NCBI GenBank assembly: GCA_022712835.1
Contig: JAFLJU010000244.1
Span: 1-13,579, forward strand
DNA length: 13,579 bases
Direction: 5' to 3'
Source of the DNA: Desulfobacteraceae bacterium
Lineage (GTDB): Bacteria; Desulfobacterota; Desulfobacteria; Desulfobacterales; Desulfobacteraceae
The translations under genes and the position numbers were made by a program. Positions 6,263-13,003 of the stretch are shown here, one piece after another. The notes beneath the pieces are model-generated. The model was not told the origin of the DNA, ran no database searches, and saw only the letters and a list, made by a program, of their open reading frames with translations. How positions within the stretch are numbered: position 1 is the first letter of the stretch; each line of letters starts with the position of its first letter.

Positions 6263-7550
6263 AATGAAGATCCTCCATCTTTTTGAGGGTACGGAGAACG
6301 GCTCCCGTATTTTCAGAAAATACTTGAAAACTTGCTGCCCCTATCTGTTTTGCCAAAGCATCATTTCCCAGCACCGCTTCCAGATGCGTGTGTATCTGGA
6401 AAACGGACTCAACCTGCAACCCCCCATTGGCATCCACCAGTAGATCTGAGACCTCTAAAAAATCCGTCATGTGGGGACCCAGCAAAATGGGTTTGGCAAA
6501 CAAGGCAGGTTCAAGGGGGTTATGCCCCCCCAGGGGTACCAAAGAGCCTCCGATGAATGCGACATCACAAATGGCATAGGCCGTGGCCAACACTCCCATT
6601 GAATCAATCAATATAATATCCGGATCTCCAGGGGCCAGCGTTAATTGCGAAAATAGAACCGGTTTATGAAAGGAAGACGCTATCTGGCCCATGAGTTTTT
6701 CACTTCGCTTGGGATCCCGGGGTGCCAGGATCAGTTTCAGGTTCGGATAGTTTTTTTTCACCGAGGCAAAGGCTTCCAGAAGAATTGTTTCCTCTCCTTC
6801 ATGGGTACTGCCAGCAATAAAGACCAGGTCCTGGTCCCGGATGCCGAACCGGGCTTTTAAGCTTAACACCGCCGATTCGTCCAAATGAATCAATGGCTGG
6901 TCAAACTTTATATTTCCCATGACCGATAAATGTGACTCCAGCACACCCATCAGTTTAAATCGTTGTGCATCCAGAGGCGTTTGGGCCATGATATGGGACA
7001 GGTTAGAAAAAAACAGGGGACAAAACCCTTTCAGCTTCAAATATCCGTTAAGGGACCCCTTGGAAATTCTTGCATTGATCAATACCACCGGAATCTTTTT
7101 GCGCTTCATATGGTGAAGGAACCCGGGCCAGCAATCGGTCTCAATAAGACAGACAAGGTCTGGCTCAACCAGCCGGCAAACCCTTAAAACAGACACCCAG
7201 AAGTCAAAGGGGAAATACCCAAGTGTTACGGGCACCCCATTGTCAGTGCTGAACAACTGCCGGGCGGTTTCAAAACCAGTTTTCGTGGATGCCGTAAAAA
7301 CAATCTGGGCTCCGGGTATTTTTTTCTTCAAGGCTTGGACAAAAGGAAGGGCCGACCGAACTTCTCCCACGGACAAGGCATGGACCCAGATTCGGAATGA
7401 GCCTGGTTTTTTTTCCTCAAACCCGGTGCATATTCCTATACGCTGGAGAAGATTGGCCCGTCTTTTTTCCGACAACAGATAGACCAATGGCAAAACAGGT
7501 AATGCCAGAAAAAAAACCAGGGTCAACAAAATGTGATAAATCAATATCAT
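6255..7550 (-). CDS. waaA: 3-deoxy-D-manno-octulosonic acid (Kdo) transferase
   Basis: GT30 enzyme of 431 residues, anchored by one N-terminal hydrophobic segment (about 3-26), that transfers Kdo from CMP-Kdo to lipid IVA. Key motifs: RIWVHALSVGEVRSA at 53-67 containing the conserved acidic Glu63 used as catalytic base in the family, GNIKFD at 212-217, AGSTHEGEE at 246-254, and GGHNPLEP at 341-348. Length is normal. The ATG at 7550 lies 19 bases after the lptG stop. The weak ribosome-binding site (AAGG at long spacing) suggests reliance on upstream translation. Whether the enzyme adds one, two or more Kdo residues cannot be told from sequence. Confidence 0.95.
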   Translation of the reverse strand: MILIYHILLTLVFFLALPVLPLVYLLSEKRRANLLQRIGICTGFEEKKPGSFRIWVHALSVGEVRSALPFVQALKKKIPGAQIVFTASTKTGFETARQLFSTDNGVPVTLGYFPFDFWVSVLRVCRLVEPDLVCLIETDCWPGFLHHMKRKKIPVVLINARISKGSLNGYLKLKGFCPLFFSNLSHIMAQTPLDAQRFKLMGVLESHLSVMGNIKFDQPLIHLDESAVLSLKARFGIRDQDLVFIAGSTHEGEETILLEAFASVKKNYPNLKLILAPRDPKRSEKLMGQIASSFHKPVLFSQLTLAPGDPDIILIDSMGVLATAYAICDVAFIGGSLVPLGGHNPLEPALFAKPILLGPHMTDFLEVSDLLVDANGGLQVESVFQIHTHLEAVLGNDALAKQIGAASFQVFSENTGAVLRTLKKMEDLHFV

Positions 7551-7569
7551 GGAGTTCTTAGCCTTTGTT

Positions 7570-8661
7570 CTATTCCGAATTAATCAAATAGATGGACCCC
7601 AGGCACAGAAAAACCAGGTTGACCACCCAGGCCGCAATGACAGGCGGAAAAATCCCTGCATACCCCATGGACAGGCAAAATCCGTATATCATCCAGTACA
7701 AAAAGCAGATGACCACCCCAATGGCAATACCCAGGGGCATATTCTGTTTAACAAAGGAGCGCATCCCTGTGGCCGCACCGGTCAGGGCCATGATAATGCA
7801 GATAAAGGGAAATGCCAGTTTCCCGTTCATATCCACCCGGTAGGTGGTGGGGTCGTATCCTTCGGACTCCACCTTTTCCACATAGGACTTGAGTTCAATA
7901 AAACTCATTTCATCGGTTTTTTTGGCCACTCCTCCCAGATCCTTGGGCGTAATCTTCAGCACAACAGTTTTTTGGGGAATCCGTTTTACTTCAAAATCAT
8001 TTTCGTCAGCGTTATACCGCTGTTCCACAACCCCCTCAAAAATCCATTTTCCCTTTTTATAGATCCCTTTTTGGGCGTCTATTCTTTCAATGATCTTAAA
8101 ATCATCCCCCAGGGTGGTTGCAGTGACACCGGCAATGACCTGGTTGATGGGATCAAAATAATTGATGTGGACCAGTTTTTTTTCCGATTTTATCCAGATA
8201 TCGTTTCGGCCCACAGATACGTTGCTATCGCTACTCATCCTGTTATACCGAATATAATTTGCCTTTGACATGGAAATGGGGATAAGGGTTTCCCCGAGCA
8301 AAAACATCAATCCGCCCAAAAAAACTCCGGCCCAGATTGCGGGTTTGACAAGATAATACACACTGATACCACTGGATTTCAATGCGGTTAATTCATTGTT
8401 CCGATTCATCACCCCAAACACCGCAATAACCGCCAAAAGAATGCAGGCAGGCGTTAGTTGGACAAACATGAAGGGGACTTTTAACAACACATACCAGAAT
8501 GCTTCAAAAAGGGTGATCTGGGAGTTAAGAAACCTATCCATTCGGGAAAGATAATCAATAAAGATAAACAGGACCAGGATCATCATCTGGATGATCAAAA
8601 AAAGCTTGGTAAATTCCTTTAGCCAATATTTATACAAACAAGACATGGGGTTGATTTCCAC
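7570..8661 (-). CDS. lptG: LPS export ABC transporter permease LptG (YjgP/YjgQ family)
   Basis: Inner-membrane permease of 363 residues, one of the two transmembrane partners in the LptB2FG complex that extracts LPS and pushes it toward the outer membrane. Topology fits: three N-terminal membrane segments (about 18-38, 55-85, 103-128), a large periplasmic beta-jellyroll region (about 130-275) and three C-terminal segments (about 280-358). NRNNELTALKSSGIS at 86-100 is the conserved coupling region that contacts the ATPase. The GTG at 8661 has AAAGGA 4 bases upstream; an internal ATG at 8646 is a weaker alternative. It heads the LPS operon. LptG rather than LptF is judged from its single-gene position and general look. 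No lptF partner is in the window. Confidence 0.88.
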   Translation of the reverse strand: MEINPMSCLYKYWLKEFTKLFLIIQMMILVLFIFIDYLSRMDRFLNSQITLFEAFWYVLLKVPFMFVQLTPACILLAVIAVFGVMNRNNELTALKSSGISVYYLVKPAIWAGVFLGGLMFLLGETLIPISMSKANYIRYNRMSSDSNVSVGRNDIWIKSEKKLVHINYFDPINQVIAGVTATTLGDDFKIIERIDAQKGIYKKGKWIFEGVVEQRYNADENDFEVKRIPQKTVVLKITPKDLGGVAKKTDEMSFIELKSYVEKVESEGYDPTTYRVDMNGKLAFPFICIIMALTGAATGMRSFVKQNMPLGIAIGVVICFLYWMIYGFCLSMGYAGIFPPVIAAWVVNLVFLCLGSIYLINSE

Positions 8662-8712
8662 TAAATCCTTTGTAAAGGGTGATCATTTGCCAATTCATTA
8701 ACGTTTACACGG

Positions 8713-8741
8713 AAAATATAAGTTAGGTGTCAAAGTGTCAA
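8713..8741 (-). promoter_or_regulatory. Candidate sigma-70-like promoter for the LPS operon
   Basis: Minus strand: consensus TTGACA at 8741-8736, 17-base spacer, then TATTTT at 8718-8713 (an overlapping TATATT gives a 15-base spacer). A second TTGACA lies 8 bases downstream (8733-8728), making a direct repeat. The site is about 52 bases upstream of the lptG GTG. The -35 is perfect, the -10 is weak. Confidence 0.45.
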
Positions 8742-8812
8742 GGCCAAGATTTTAATAGGGGAAACAATAATACCTGTTTTCACCTAAGTATTTTCATGTT
8801 AATGAAGATCCC

Positions 8813-9448
8813 ATGAATTGTATTATTGTTGCAAGCGGTAACCTGGTCTTCAGTCAAAAGATAAAACGCCTCCTAAACGAGGCGGATTTAATCATTGCAG
8901 CAGATGGCGGGGCAACCCATCTTAGGGGGATGAATCTTTTCCCCGATTTCATCATCGGTGACATGGATTCAATTCATCCCGAGACCCTGGAGTTTTTTAA
9001 GAATAATCACACACCCTTCATCCACCACCCGTCCCGAAAAGACAGTACAGATACAGACCTTTGCGTTGATTTTGCCCTGAAAAAAGGGGCCACCGACATC
9101 ACACTTATCGGGGTGACAGGCCATCGACTGGATCACACACTGGCCAATATTTTTTTATTGAGAAAACTTTCAGACAAAGGGATTAAATCAAGAATATTAG
9201 ATGCCAACAATGAAATTTACCTAGTCACGGATCATCTCAGGCTCAAGGGGAACAAAGGAGATCTTCTATCTGCGATCCCCCTTTCAGACAAGGTAACCGG
9301 CCTTACCTTGAAAGGGCTTGAATATCCCCTTAAAAACGCTTCCATTTCCATGGGATCATCCTTAGGCATCAGCAATTATTTCAGCCAAACCGATGTCACC
9401 ATATCCATTGAAACCGGAATGTTGCTCGTCACAAAATCAAAGGATTAG
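8813..9448 (+). CDS. thiN: Thiamine diphosphokinase
   Basis: Cytosolic enzyme of 211 residues that converts thiamine and ATP to thiamine diphosphate and AMP. Recognised by the ordered motifs AADGGA at 29-34, IIGDMDSI at 47-54, KDSTDTDL at 76-83 and GVTGHRLDHTLAN at 100-112, the acidic and glycine-rich set lining the active site in this family. Length is normal. The ribosome-binding site before the ATG is poor (GAAG). It is divergent from lptG, and its stop is only 12 bases from the end of the convergent lipoprotein gene. I saw no TPP-riboswitch core in its short leader, so thiamine control is not visible. Confidence 0.93.
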   Translation: MNCIIVASGNLVFSQKIKRLLNEADLIIAADGGATHLRGMNLFPDFIIGDMDSIHPETLEFFKNNHTPFIHHPSRKDSTDTDLCVDFALKKGATDITLIGVTGHRLDHTLANIFLLRKLSDKGIKSRILDANNEIYLVTDHLRLKGNKGDLLSAIPLSDKVTGLTLKGLEYPLKNASISMGSSLGISNYFSQTDVTISIETGMLLVTKSKD

Positions 9449-9460
9449 GCAGCCCCACCC

Positions 9461-10294
9461 TTATGTTTTTTCCCCGGTTTCCGCTTCATCTTCTTTTGGC
9501 AACCCAATGGTATGCTCGATGATAAACTCTTCCACCTTTTCAATGGTGGTTGCAATAATGACATGTTCTATTTCAATATCTTTGATAAATCCTTCCATAT
9601 AAGGATTCAGAACATCCATCAATTTTAACCGCTGGATCTTAACCTGGTCAAAATCCTTAACATCTTCATAGACAAGGGAACTTAAAAAGAGAATAGCCGA
9701 CTCCTGGGCCTTGGGATGCATGGCCGGTATTGTCTGGTCCGGCATCAGTTCCTTGAGTACCATTTTCATCTTCAAGCACAGATATCGGTTCGGGTCATTT
9801 GAACGATCCTTGTTCAAATTTACAACGATAGGTTTCATGGAAATGGTCACGGATGTTACCGTTTCATCTTTATCCGATCTTTGAGGTTGGCTTTTTTTCC
9901 ATTCCGCAATCCGACCGCTTTCCTCCTTGAGGAGCATGATCCGTTTCCCCAGTTCCACGATCTCAAAAAAACTGGTGGCATTTTTTTCCCAAATTTCTTC
10001 GATGGTGGAGTCCATCACCGTAAAAATCAATTGTCCGCCTTCTATATGCCATGCCCCCTGAGCATCTCCCTTGGATTTAACAATTTTAGACGTTGCGTCG
10101 GCAATCCGGACAGATGAATTCCAACTCCCCGTCGGACTTATAACCAGAAGGATATAGGCCCGGTTCCGGTATTGGGTCCAGTTACCCACCACCAGATCTT
10201 CATCCCCTTTTTCTTTTTCACCGCAGCCGGCTAAAGAAAAAACCATAAACAAAACAAGGAACACAAAGGAAATCGAATATTTCAATCGGGTCAT
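9461..10294 (-). CDS. Lipoprotein with lipocalin-like N-terminal region and FliL-like C-terminal domain
   Basis: Protein of 277 residues. The start is placed at ATG 10294 (AGGA 7 bases upstream), 17 codons inside the longest frame, because it directly precedes a good lipoprotein signal: MTRLKYS, a hydrophobic stretch and the lipobox SLAGC with Cys24. Residues about 35-135 form a beta-rich region beginning VVGNWTQYR that resembles small lipocalin-like domains (weak). Residues about 152-265 look like FliL: SMKPIVVNL, YLCLKMKMVL, then helices with ESAILFLSSLVYEDV and IKDIEIEHVIIA. Canonical FliL is a single-pass inner-membrane protein near the flagellar stator; here the anchor is replaced by a lipid and no flagellar genes are nearby. 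Function is not assigned. It could be envelope-associated, or FliL-like only in fold. Confidence 0.75.
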   Translation of the reverse strand: MTRLKYSISFVFLVLFMVFSLAGCGEKEKGDEDLVVGNWTQYRNRAYILLVISPTGSWNSSVRIADATSKIVKSKGDAQGAWHIEGGQLIFTVMDSTIEEIWEKNATSFFEIVELGKRIMLLKEESGRIAEWKKSQPQRSDKDETVTSVTISMKPIVVNLNKDRSNDPNRYLCLKMKMVLKELMPDQTIPAMHPKAQESAILFLSSLVYEDVKDFDQVKIQRLKLMDVLNPYMEGFIKDIEIEHVIIATTIEKVEEFIIEHTIGLPKEDEAETGEKT

Positions 10295-10455
10295 TACATA
10301 ATCCTGATTTATAGAGGTTAATACCAATGGCCTCCAAGCTACCACGACAATGAATCAGGGTCAAGCCAAGGAAGATCTTATGGGGGAGTTCAATATTTTA
10401 TGTCAAATTTTGCCCAGACAAGATATAAGAGCAAGAACTTTAACCAAAAGGAACG
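10295..10455. other. Divergent intergenic region
   Basis: Spacer between the lipoprotein gene (minus) and the exonuclease gene (plus). It must hold both promoters, but I see no convincing -35/-10 pair; GATATAAG near 10419-10426 is a possible -10 for the plus-strand gene without a good -35. Confidence 0.4.
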
Positions 10456-11301
10456 ATGATGCTCAAAAATACATTCTGCCATCTGCCGGGCATTGGCGCG
10501 GCAACAGAAGAAAAGCTCTGGAACACCGGCATCCGAAATTGGGAAGATGCGTTGAATTTTACCGACAATCTGGGTAAGAAAACGCATGTCATCCAGGAAG
10601 GGATAAGAGAATCCATTGGCCACCTGGAAAATAAAAATGCGAAATATTTTGAAGCCTTGCTTCCGGCAAGCCAGCAGTTTCGTTTTTTCCCTGAATTCAG
10701 GGACAGCTGTGTCTTTCTTGATATAGAAACCACAGGCCTTGAAACAGATGCTACCATCACGACAATTGCCCTGTATGATGGCCTGACGACACGATATTAT
10801 GTCCAGGGAAAAAATCTTGACACCTTTCTTTCCGACATAAAAAAATATCAGGTGATTGTCACCTATAATGGCAAGAGTTTTGATCTGCCGTTCATTCAAA
10901 ACTATTTTAACTGTCAGTTACCCCATGGCCACATTGATTTAAGATATATTCTGAAAAGCTTAGGATTCAAGGGAGGTTTAAAAAAATGTGAAAAAGCCCT
11001 GGGGATAGATCGCCAGGAACTGGATGGGGTGGATGGATATTTTGCAGTGTTATTGTGGGAGGAATATCAAAAAAACAATAACCCCAAGGCGCTGGATACA
11101 CTTCTTGCCTACAACATCGAGGATGTGATCAACCTTGAAACCCTTATGATCAAAGCCTACAATCTTAAAATTCAAGGAACCTGTTTTTCAAATTCCCATA
11201 CCATACCAGAGCCGCCCAAGGCCATGAATCCCATAAAACCGGATGCACAGGTTCTCCAGAAATTAAAGTCCGCCTATTATCAATCTTCATATTATTATTA
11301 A
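10456..11301 (+). CDS. Predicted DEDD exonuclease/RNase H-like protein (YprB-type)
   Basis: Protein of 281 residues. The N-terminus has a helix-hairpin-helix-like LPGIGAATEEKLWNTGI at 10-26. A DEDD nuclease domain follows: FLDIETTGL at 87-95 (Asp89, Glu91), TYNGKSFDLPFI at 136-147 (Asp143), HIDLRYILKSLG at 159-170 and YNIEDVINLETL at 219-230 (Asp223). This order of acidic residues is that of the RNase_H_2/YprB group, predicted 3'-5' exonucleases acting on DNA or RNA. Two adjacent ATGs are possible (10456 or 10459); AAGG spacing (4 versus 7) slightly favours the second. The gene ends in tandem TAA TAA, followed by a strong hairpin. Substrate unknown. Confidence 0.85.
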   Translation: MMLKNTFCHLPGIGAATEEKLWNTGIRNWEDALNFTDNLGKKTHVIQEGIRESIGHLENKNAKYFEALLPASQQFRFFPEFRDSCVFLDIETTGLETDATITTIALYDGLTTRYYVQGKNLDTFLSDIKKYQVIVTYNGKSFDLPFIQNYFNCQLPHGHIDLRYILKSLGFKGGLKKCEKALGIDRQELDGVDGYFAVLLWEEYQKNNNPKALDTLLAYNIEDVINLETLMIKAYNLKIQGTCFSNSHTIPEPPKAMNPIKPDAQVLQKLKSAYYQSSYYY

Positions 11302-11307
11302 TAAAGG

Positions 11308-11338
11308 AAAGGTGTCCTAAACCCTATAGGACACCTTT
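11308..11338. terminator. Bidirectional hairpin terminator
   Basis: A perfect 12-base inverted repeat, AAAGGTGTCCTA and TAGGACACCTTT, with a 7-base loop, lies between two convergent genes: the exonuclease ends at 11301 and hesB at 11359. The A/T-rich arm ends supply short T-runs on both strands. Confidence 0.8.
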
Positions 11339-11358
11339 ACTTTAAAACGCTTAAACTA

Positions 11359-11676
11359 TCAGTCGCCGCAGGAACCGCCGGAACCACAACTTCCGCATCC
11401 GGCCTCTCCCAGGTCAATATTGGAATCAAGACTGAATCCCATCCCGGTAAAGTCGATTTTAATAACCTCGGCTTTTTCCATAAATTCTTTATCAACAACA
11501 AACTTAAGCCCTTTAACATCAAAAGAATCATCTGTATCTTTTAGCTCATCCAGAGCCATGGCAAGAGATGGACCACCTCAGCCGCCGGAATTGAGAAAAA
11601 TTCTTACGGGGGTAGGCTCTTTACCCTGGAAATAATCATCGATTTGCGCTTTGGCAGGATCTGTCAATTCAATCAT
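11359..11676 (-). CDS. HesB/IscA-like selenoprotein (in-frame TGA = selenocysteine)
   Basis: A-type iron-sulfur carrier-like protein of 105 residues, read through an in-frame TGA at 11580-11578 (residue 33). Start ATG at 11676 has a strong AGGAGAGG 6 bases upstream. The product begins MIELTDPAKAQIDDYF; the TGA sits in SGG-U-GGPSLAMALDE, where IscA proteins have their first cluster-ligating cysteine (SGC(S/T)G), and family homology continues unbroken on both sides. The C-terminus GCGSCGSGGSC (Cys94, 97, 103) corresponds to the other ligands. A SECIS-like stem-loop follows the TGA at the right distance. HesB-like selenoproteins are a known bacterial family. Iron-sulfur carriage is inferred from the fold; the role of Sec is not known. 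An annotation that stops at TGA would keep only the fragment from Met40 (11559). The true stop TGA is backed by an adjacent in-frame TAG. Confidence 0.9.
11542..11558 (-). promoter_or_regulatory. Candidate bacterial SECIS element
   Basis: In the hesB mRNA, UGGCUC (11558-11553) pairs with GAGCUA (11547-11542) as a 6-base stem (one G-U), with a 5-base loop UGGAU. The loop starts 25 bases after the UGA and has G at its second position. This agrees with the general bacterial SECIS pattern (a short stem-loop just downstream of UGA with G in the first two loop positions), which SelB would bind. Other foldings of this stretch exist, such as CCAU with AUGG nearer the UGA. Confidence 0.6.
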
Positions 11677-11734
11677 TTTATACCTCTCCTTATTTCAAGT
11701 TGGATTTTCAGTTTTTTCGTCACTGAACACCCTA

Positions 11735-11763
11735 ACTTTAACCACGTCCCTTCTGCCTGTCAA
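11735..11763 (-). promoter_or_regulatory. Candidate promoter for the HesB-like selenoprotein gene
   Basis: Minus strand TTGACA (11763-11758), 17-base spacer, TAAAGT (11740-11735). The -35 is a perfect consensus; the -10 matches at four of six positions. It lies about 58 bases before the ATG. Confidence 0.45.
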
Positions 11764-11844
11764 TATCGCCATGGTCTTTTTTCCGGTAATTTCATAAAAA
11801 ATTGTGTAAATGATTGCCAAATTTCATCCAGTTTATTATCGAAT

Positions 11845-11876
11845 AAAAAAATTACCACCTGTACAAAACCTGGTAA
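11845..11876 (-). terminator. Hairpin followed by T7 on the minus strand
   Basis: Minus strand TTACCA (11876-11871) and TGGTAA (11857-11852) form a 6-base stem with a 13-base loop, followed at once by seven T (11851-11845). It would stop transcripts entering from the galE side before hesB. It shares one arm with the plus-strand terminator at 11870-11903. Confidence 0.45.
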
Positions 11877-11903
11877 AAACTGTAGAATTTACCAGATTTT
11901 TTT
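11870..11903 (+). terminator. Intrinsic terminator/attenuator hairpin upstream of galE
   Basis: CTGGTAAA (11870-11877) and TTTACCAG (11888-11895) form a perfect 8-base stem with a 10-base loop, followed by A and seven T (11897-11903). No plus-strand gene lies between the terminator at 11308-11338 and this one, so it would end a short leader RNA or small RNA that starts in the hesB-galE gap. TTACCA at 11852-11857 can pair with the left arm instead, as an antiterminator would. Confidence 0.55.
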
Positions 11904-11972
11904 AAATAAGTTTTTTTGAATACTCTGTAAATTTTAATAAATCCATCACACTAGGCCATTTAAGGACGATAA

Positions 11973-13001
11973 ATGAAAATACTTGTAACTGGCGGTGCCG
12001 GGTATATCGGCAGCCACACTTGTTTTGAGCTGTTAAAGGAAAATTATGATGTTGTGGTATTGGACAATTTTTCCAATTCCTGTGAAGAATCCTTACGCCG
12101 GGTTCAAAAATTAGCTGGCAAAAAGCTTTCCTTTTACAAGGCGGATCTCCTTGACCCCTTAAGTATTCATCAAGTATTTATGGAGCATAAAATTGATGCG
12201 GTAATCCATTTTGCAGGTCTGAAAGCTGTGGGAGAATCGGTCACTCTTCCCTTAAAATATTATCAGAACAATCTCACCGGCACCTTCAACCTGCTTTCGG
12301 TCATGGACCGATACGCTGTAAAAAGCCTTGTCTTTTCATCCTCTGCCACCGTTTATGGAACCCCCAAAACCCTTCCCATAACTGAAGATTTCCCCCTCTC
12401 TGCCACCAACCCTTACGGCAGGAGCAAGCTTGTGATCGAAGAGGTTCTCAAGGATCTGTATCAATCGGACAAGGAGTGGCACATCGCTTTGTTGAGATAT
12501 TTCAATCCAGTGGGCGCCCATGAGAGCGGTGAGATAGGAGAAGATCCCCAGGGGTTGCCAAACAACTTAGTACCCTATATCTCCCAGGTTGCTGTAGGCT
12601 CTCTTCCCCGGCTCAGCGTCTTTGGCGGGGATTACGACACACCCGACGGAACAGGGATCCGGGATTATATCCATGTGACAGATCTCGCCCTTGGCCATAT
12701 CCAGACACTCCCTAAACTTGTCGGAAAACCGGGGGTAATGACCTACAACCTGGGCACGGGAAAAGGATTTTCCGTACTTGAAATGATAAAAGGCTTTGAA
12801 AAAGCGTGCAACCAAAAGATACCCTACCAGATCACAGACAGAAGACCCGGCGATATTGCCGTCTGTTTTGCCGATCCCTCAAAAGCAAAAAAAGAACTGG
12901 GCTGGGAAGCGAAAAAAACGCTGGATGATATGTGCAGGGACACCTGGAATTGGCAACGGAAAAACCCCAGGGGGTATCGACTGCCCCCCAAGGAGAGATA
13001 G
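11973..13001 (+). CDS. galE: UDP-glucose 4-epimerase
   Basis: Cytosolic short-chain dehydrogenase/reductase-type epimerase of 342 residues that interconverts UDP-glucose and UDP-galactose, supplying galactose for surface polysaccharides. Normal GalE length. Visible: NAD-binding GGAGYIGSH at 7-15, VLDNFSNS at 29-36, FAGLKAVGES at 80-89, and the catalytic SSSATVYG (Ser124) with YGRSK (Tyr148, Lys152). The ATG has AAGGA 7 bases upstream. A HEAT-repeat-like gene follows after two bases. The galactosyltransferase-like GT2 in the LPS operon could use its product, but that link is inferred. Confidence 0.96.
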   Translation: MKILVTGGAGYIGSHTCFELLKENYDVVVLDNFSNSCEESLRRVQKLAGKKLSFYKADLLDPLSIHQVFMEHKIDAVIHFAGLKAVGESVTLPLKYYQNNLTGTFNLLSVMDRYAVKSLVFSSSATVYGTPKTLPITEDFPLSATNPYGRSKLVIEEVLKDLYQSDKEWHIALLRYFNPVGAHESGEIGEDPQGLPNNLVPYISQVAVGSLPRLSVFGGDYDTPDGTGIRDYIHVTDLALGHIQTLPKLVGKPGVMTYNLGTGKGFSVLEMIKGFEKACNQKIPYQITDRRPGDIAVCFADPSKAKKELGWEAKKTLDDMCRDTWNWQRKNPRGYRLPPKER

Positions 13002-13003
13002 CA

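Larger units (their letters stand above)
11677..11972. other. Divergent hesB-galE intergenic region
   Basis: AT-rich 296-base spacer with no supported coding gene. It holds the candidate hesB promoter (11735-11763) and the overlapping hairpins at 11845-11903. A clear galE promoter was not found, neither between the terminator and the ATG nor upstream of it. Confidence 0.6.

Noticed and set aside
7549..8268. 239-codon plus-strand open frame
   Set aside because: Antisense to lptG, which has clear family motifs and topology.
8662..8812. TPP riboswitch in the thiN leader
   Set aside because: No CUGAGA-type core or second conserved TPP-binding segment could be found, and the leader is short.
9449..9460. 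Terminator between the convergent thiN and lipoprotein genes
   Set aside because: Only 12 bases and no inverted repeat with a T-run.
10390..10899. 169-codon minus-strand open frame
   Set aside because: Antisense to the DEDD exonuclease gene, whose catalytic motifs are intact.
11562..11676. hesB as a pseudogene with a premature stop
   Set aside because: TGA rather than TAA/TAG, at a catalytic cysteine position, with intact homology on both sides and a SECIS-like hairpin after it; selenocysteine explains it better.
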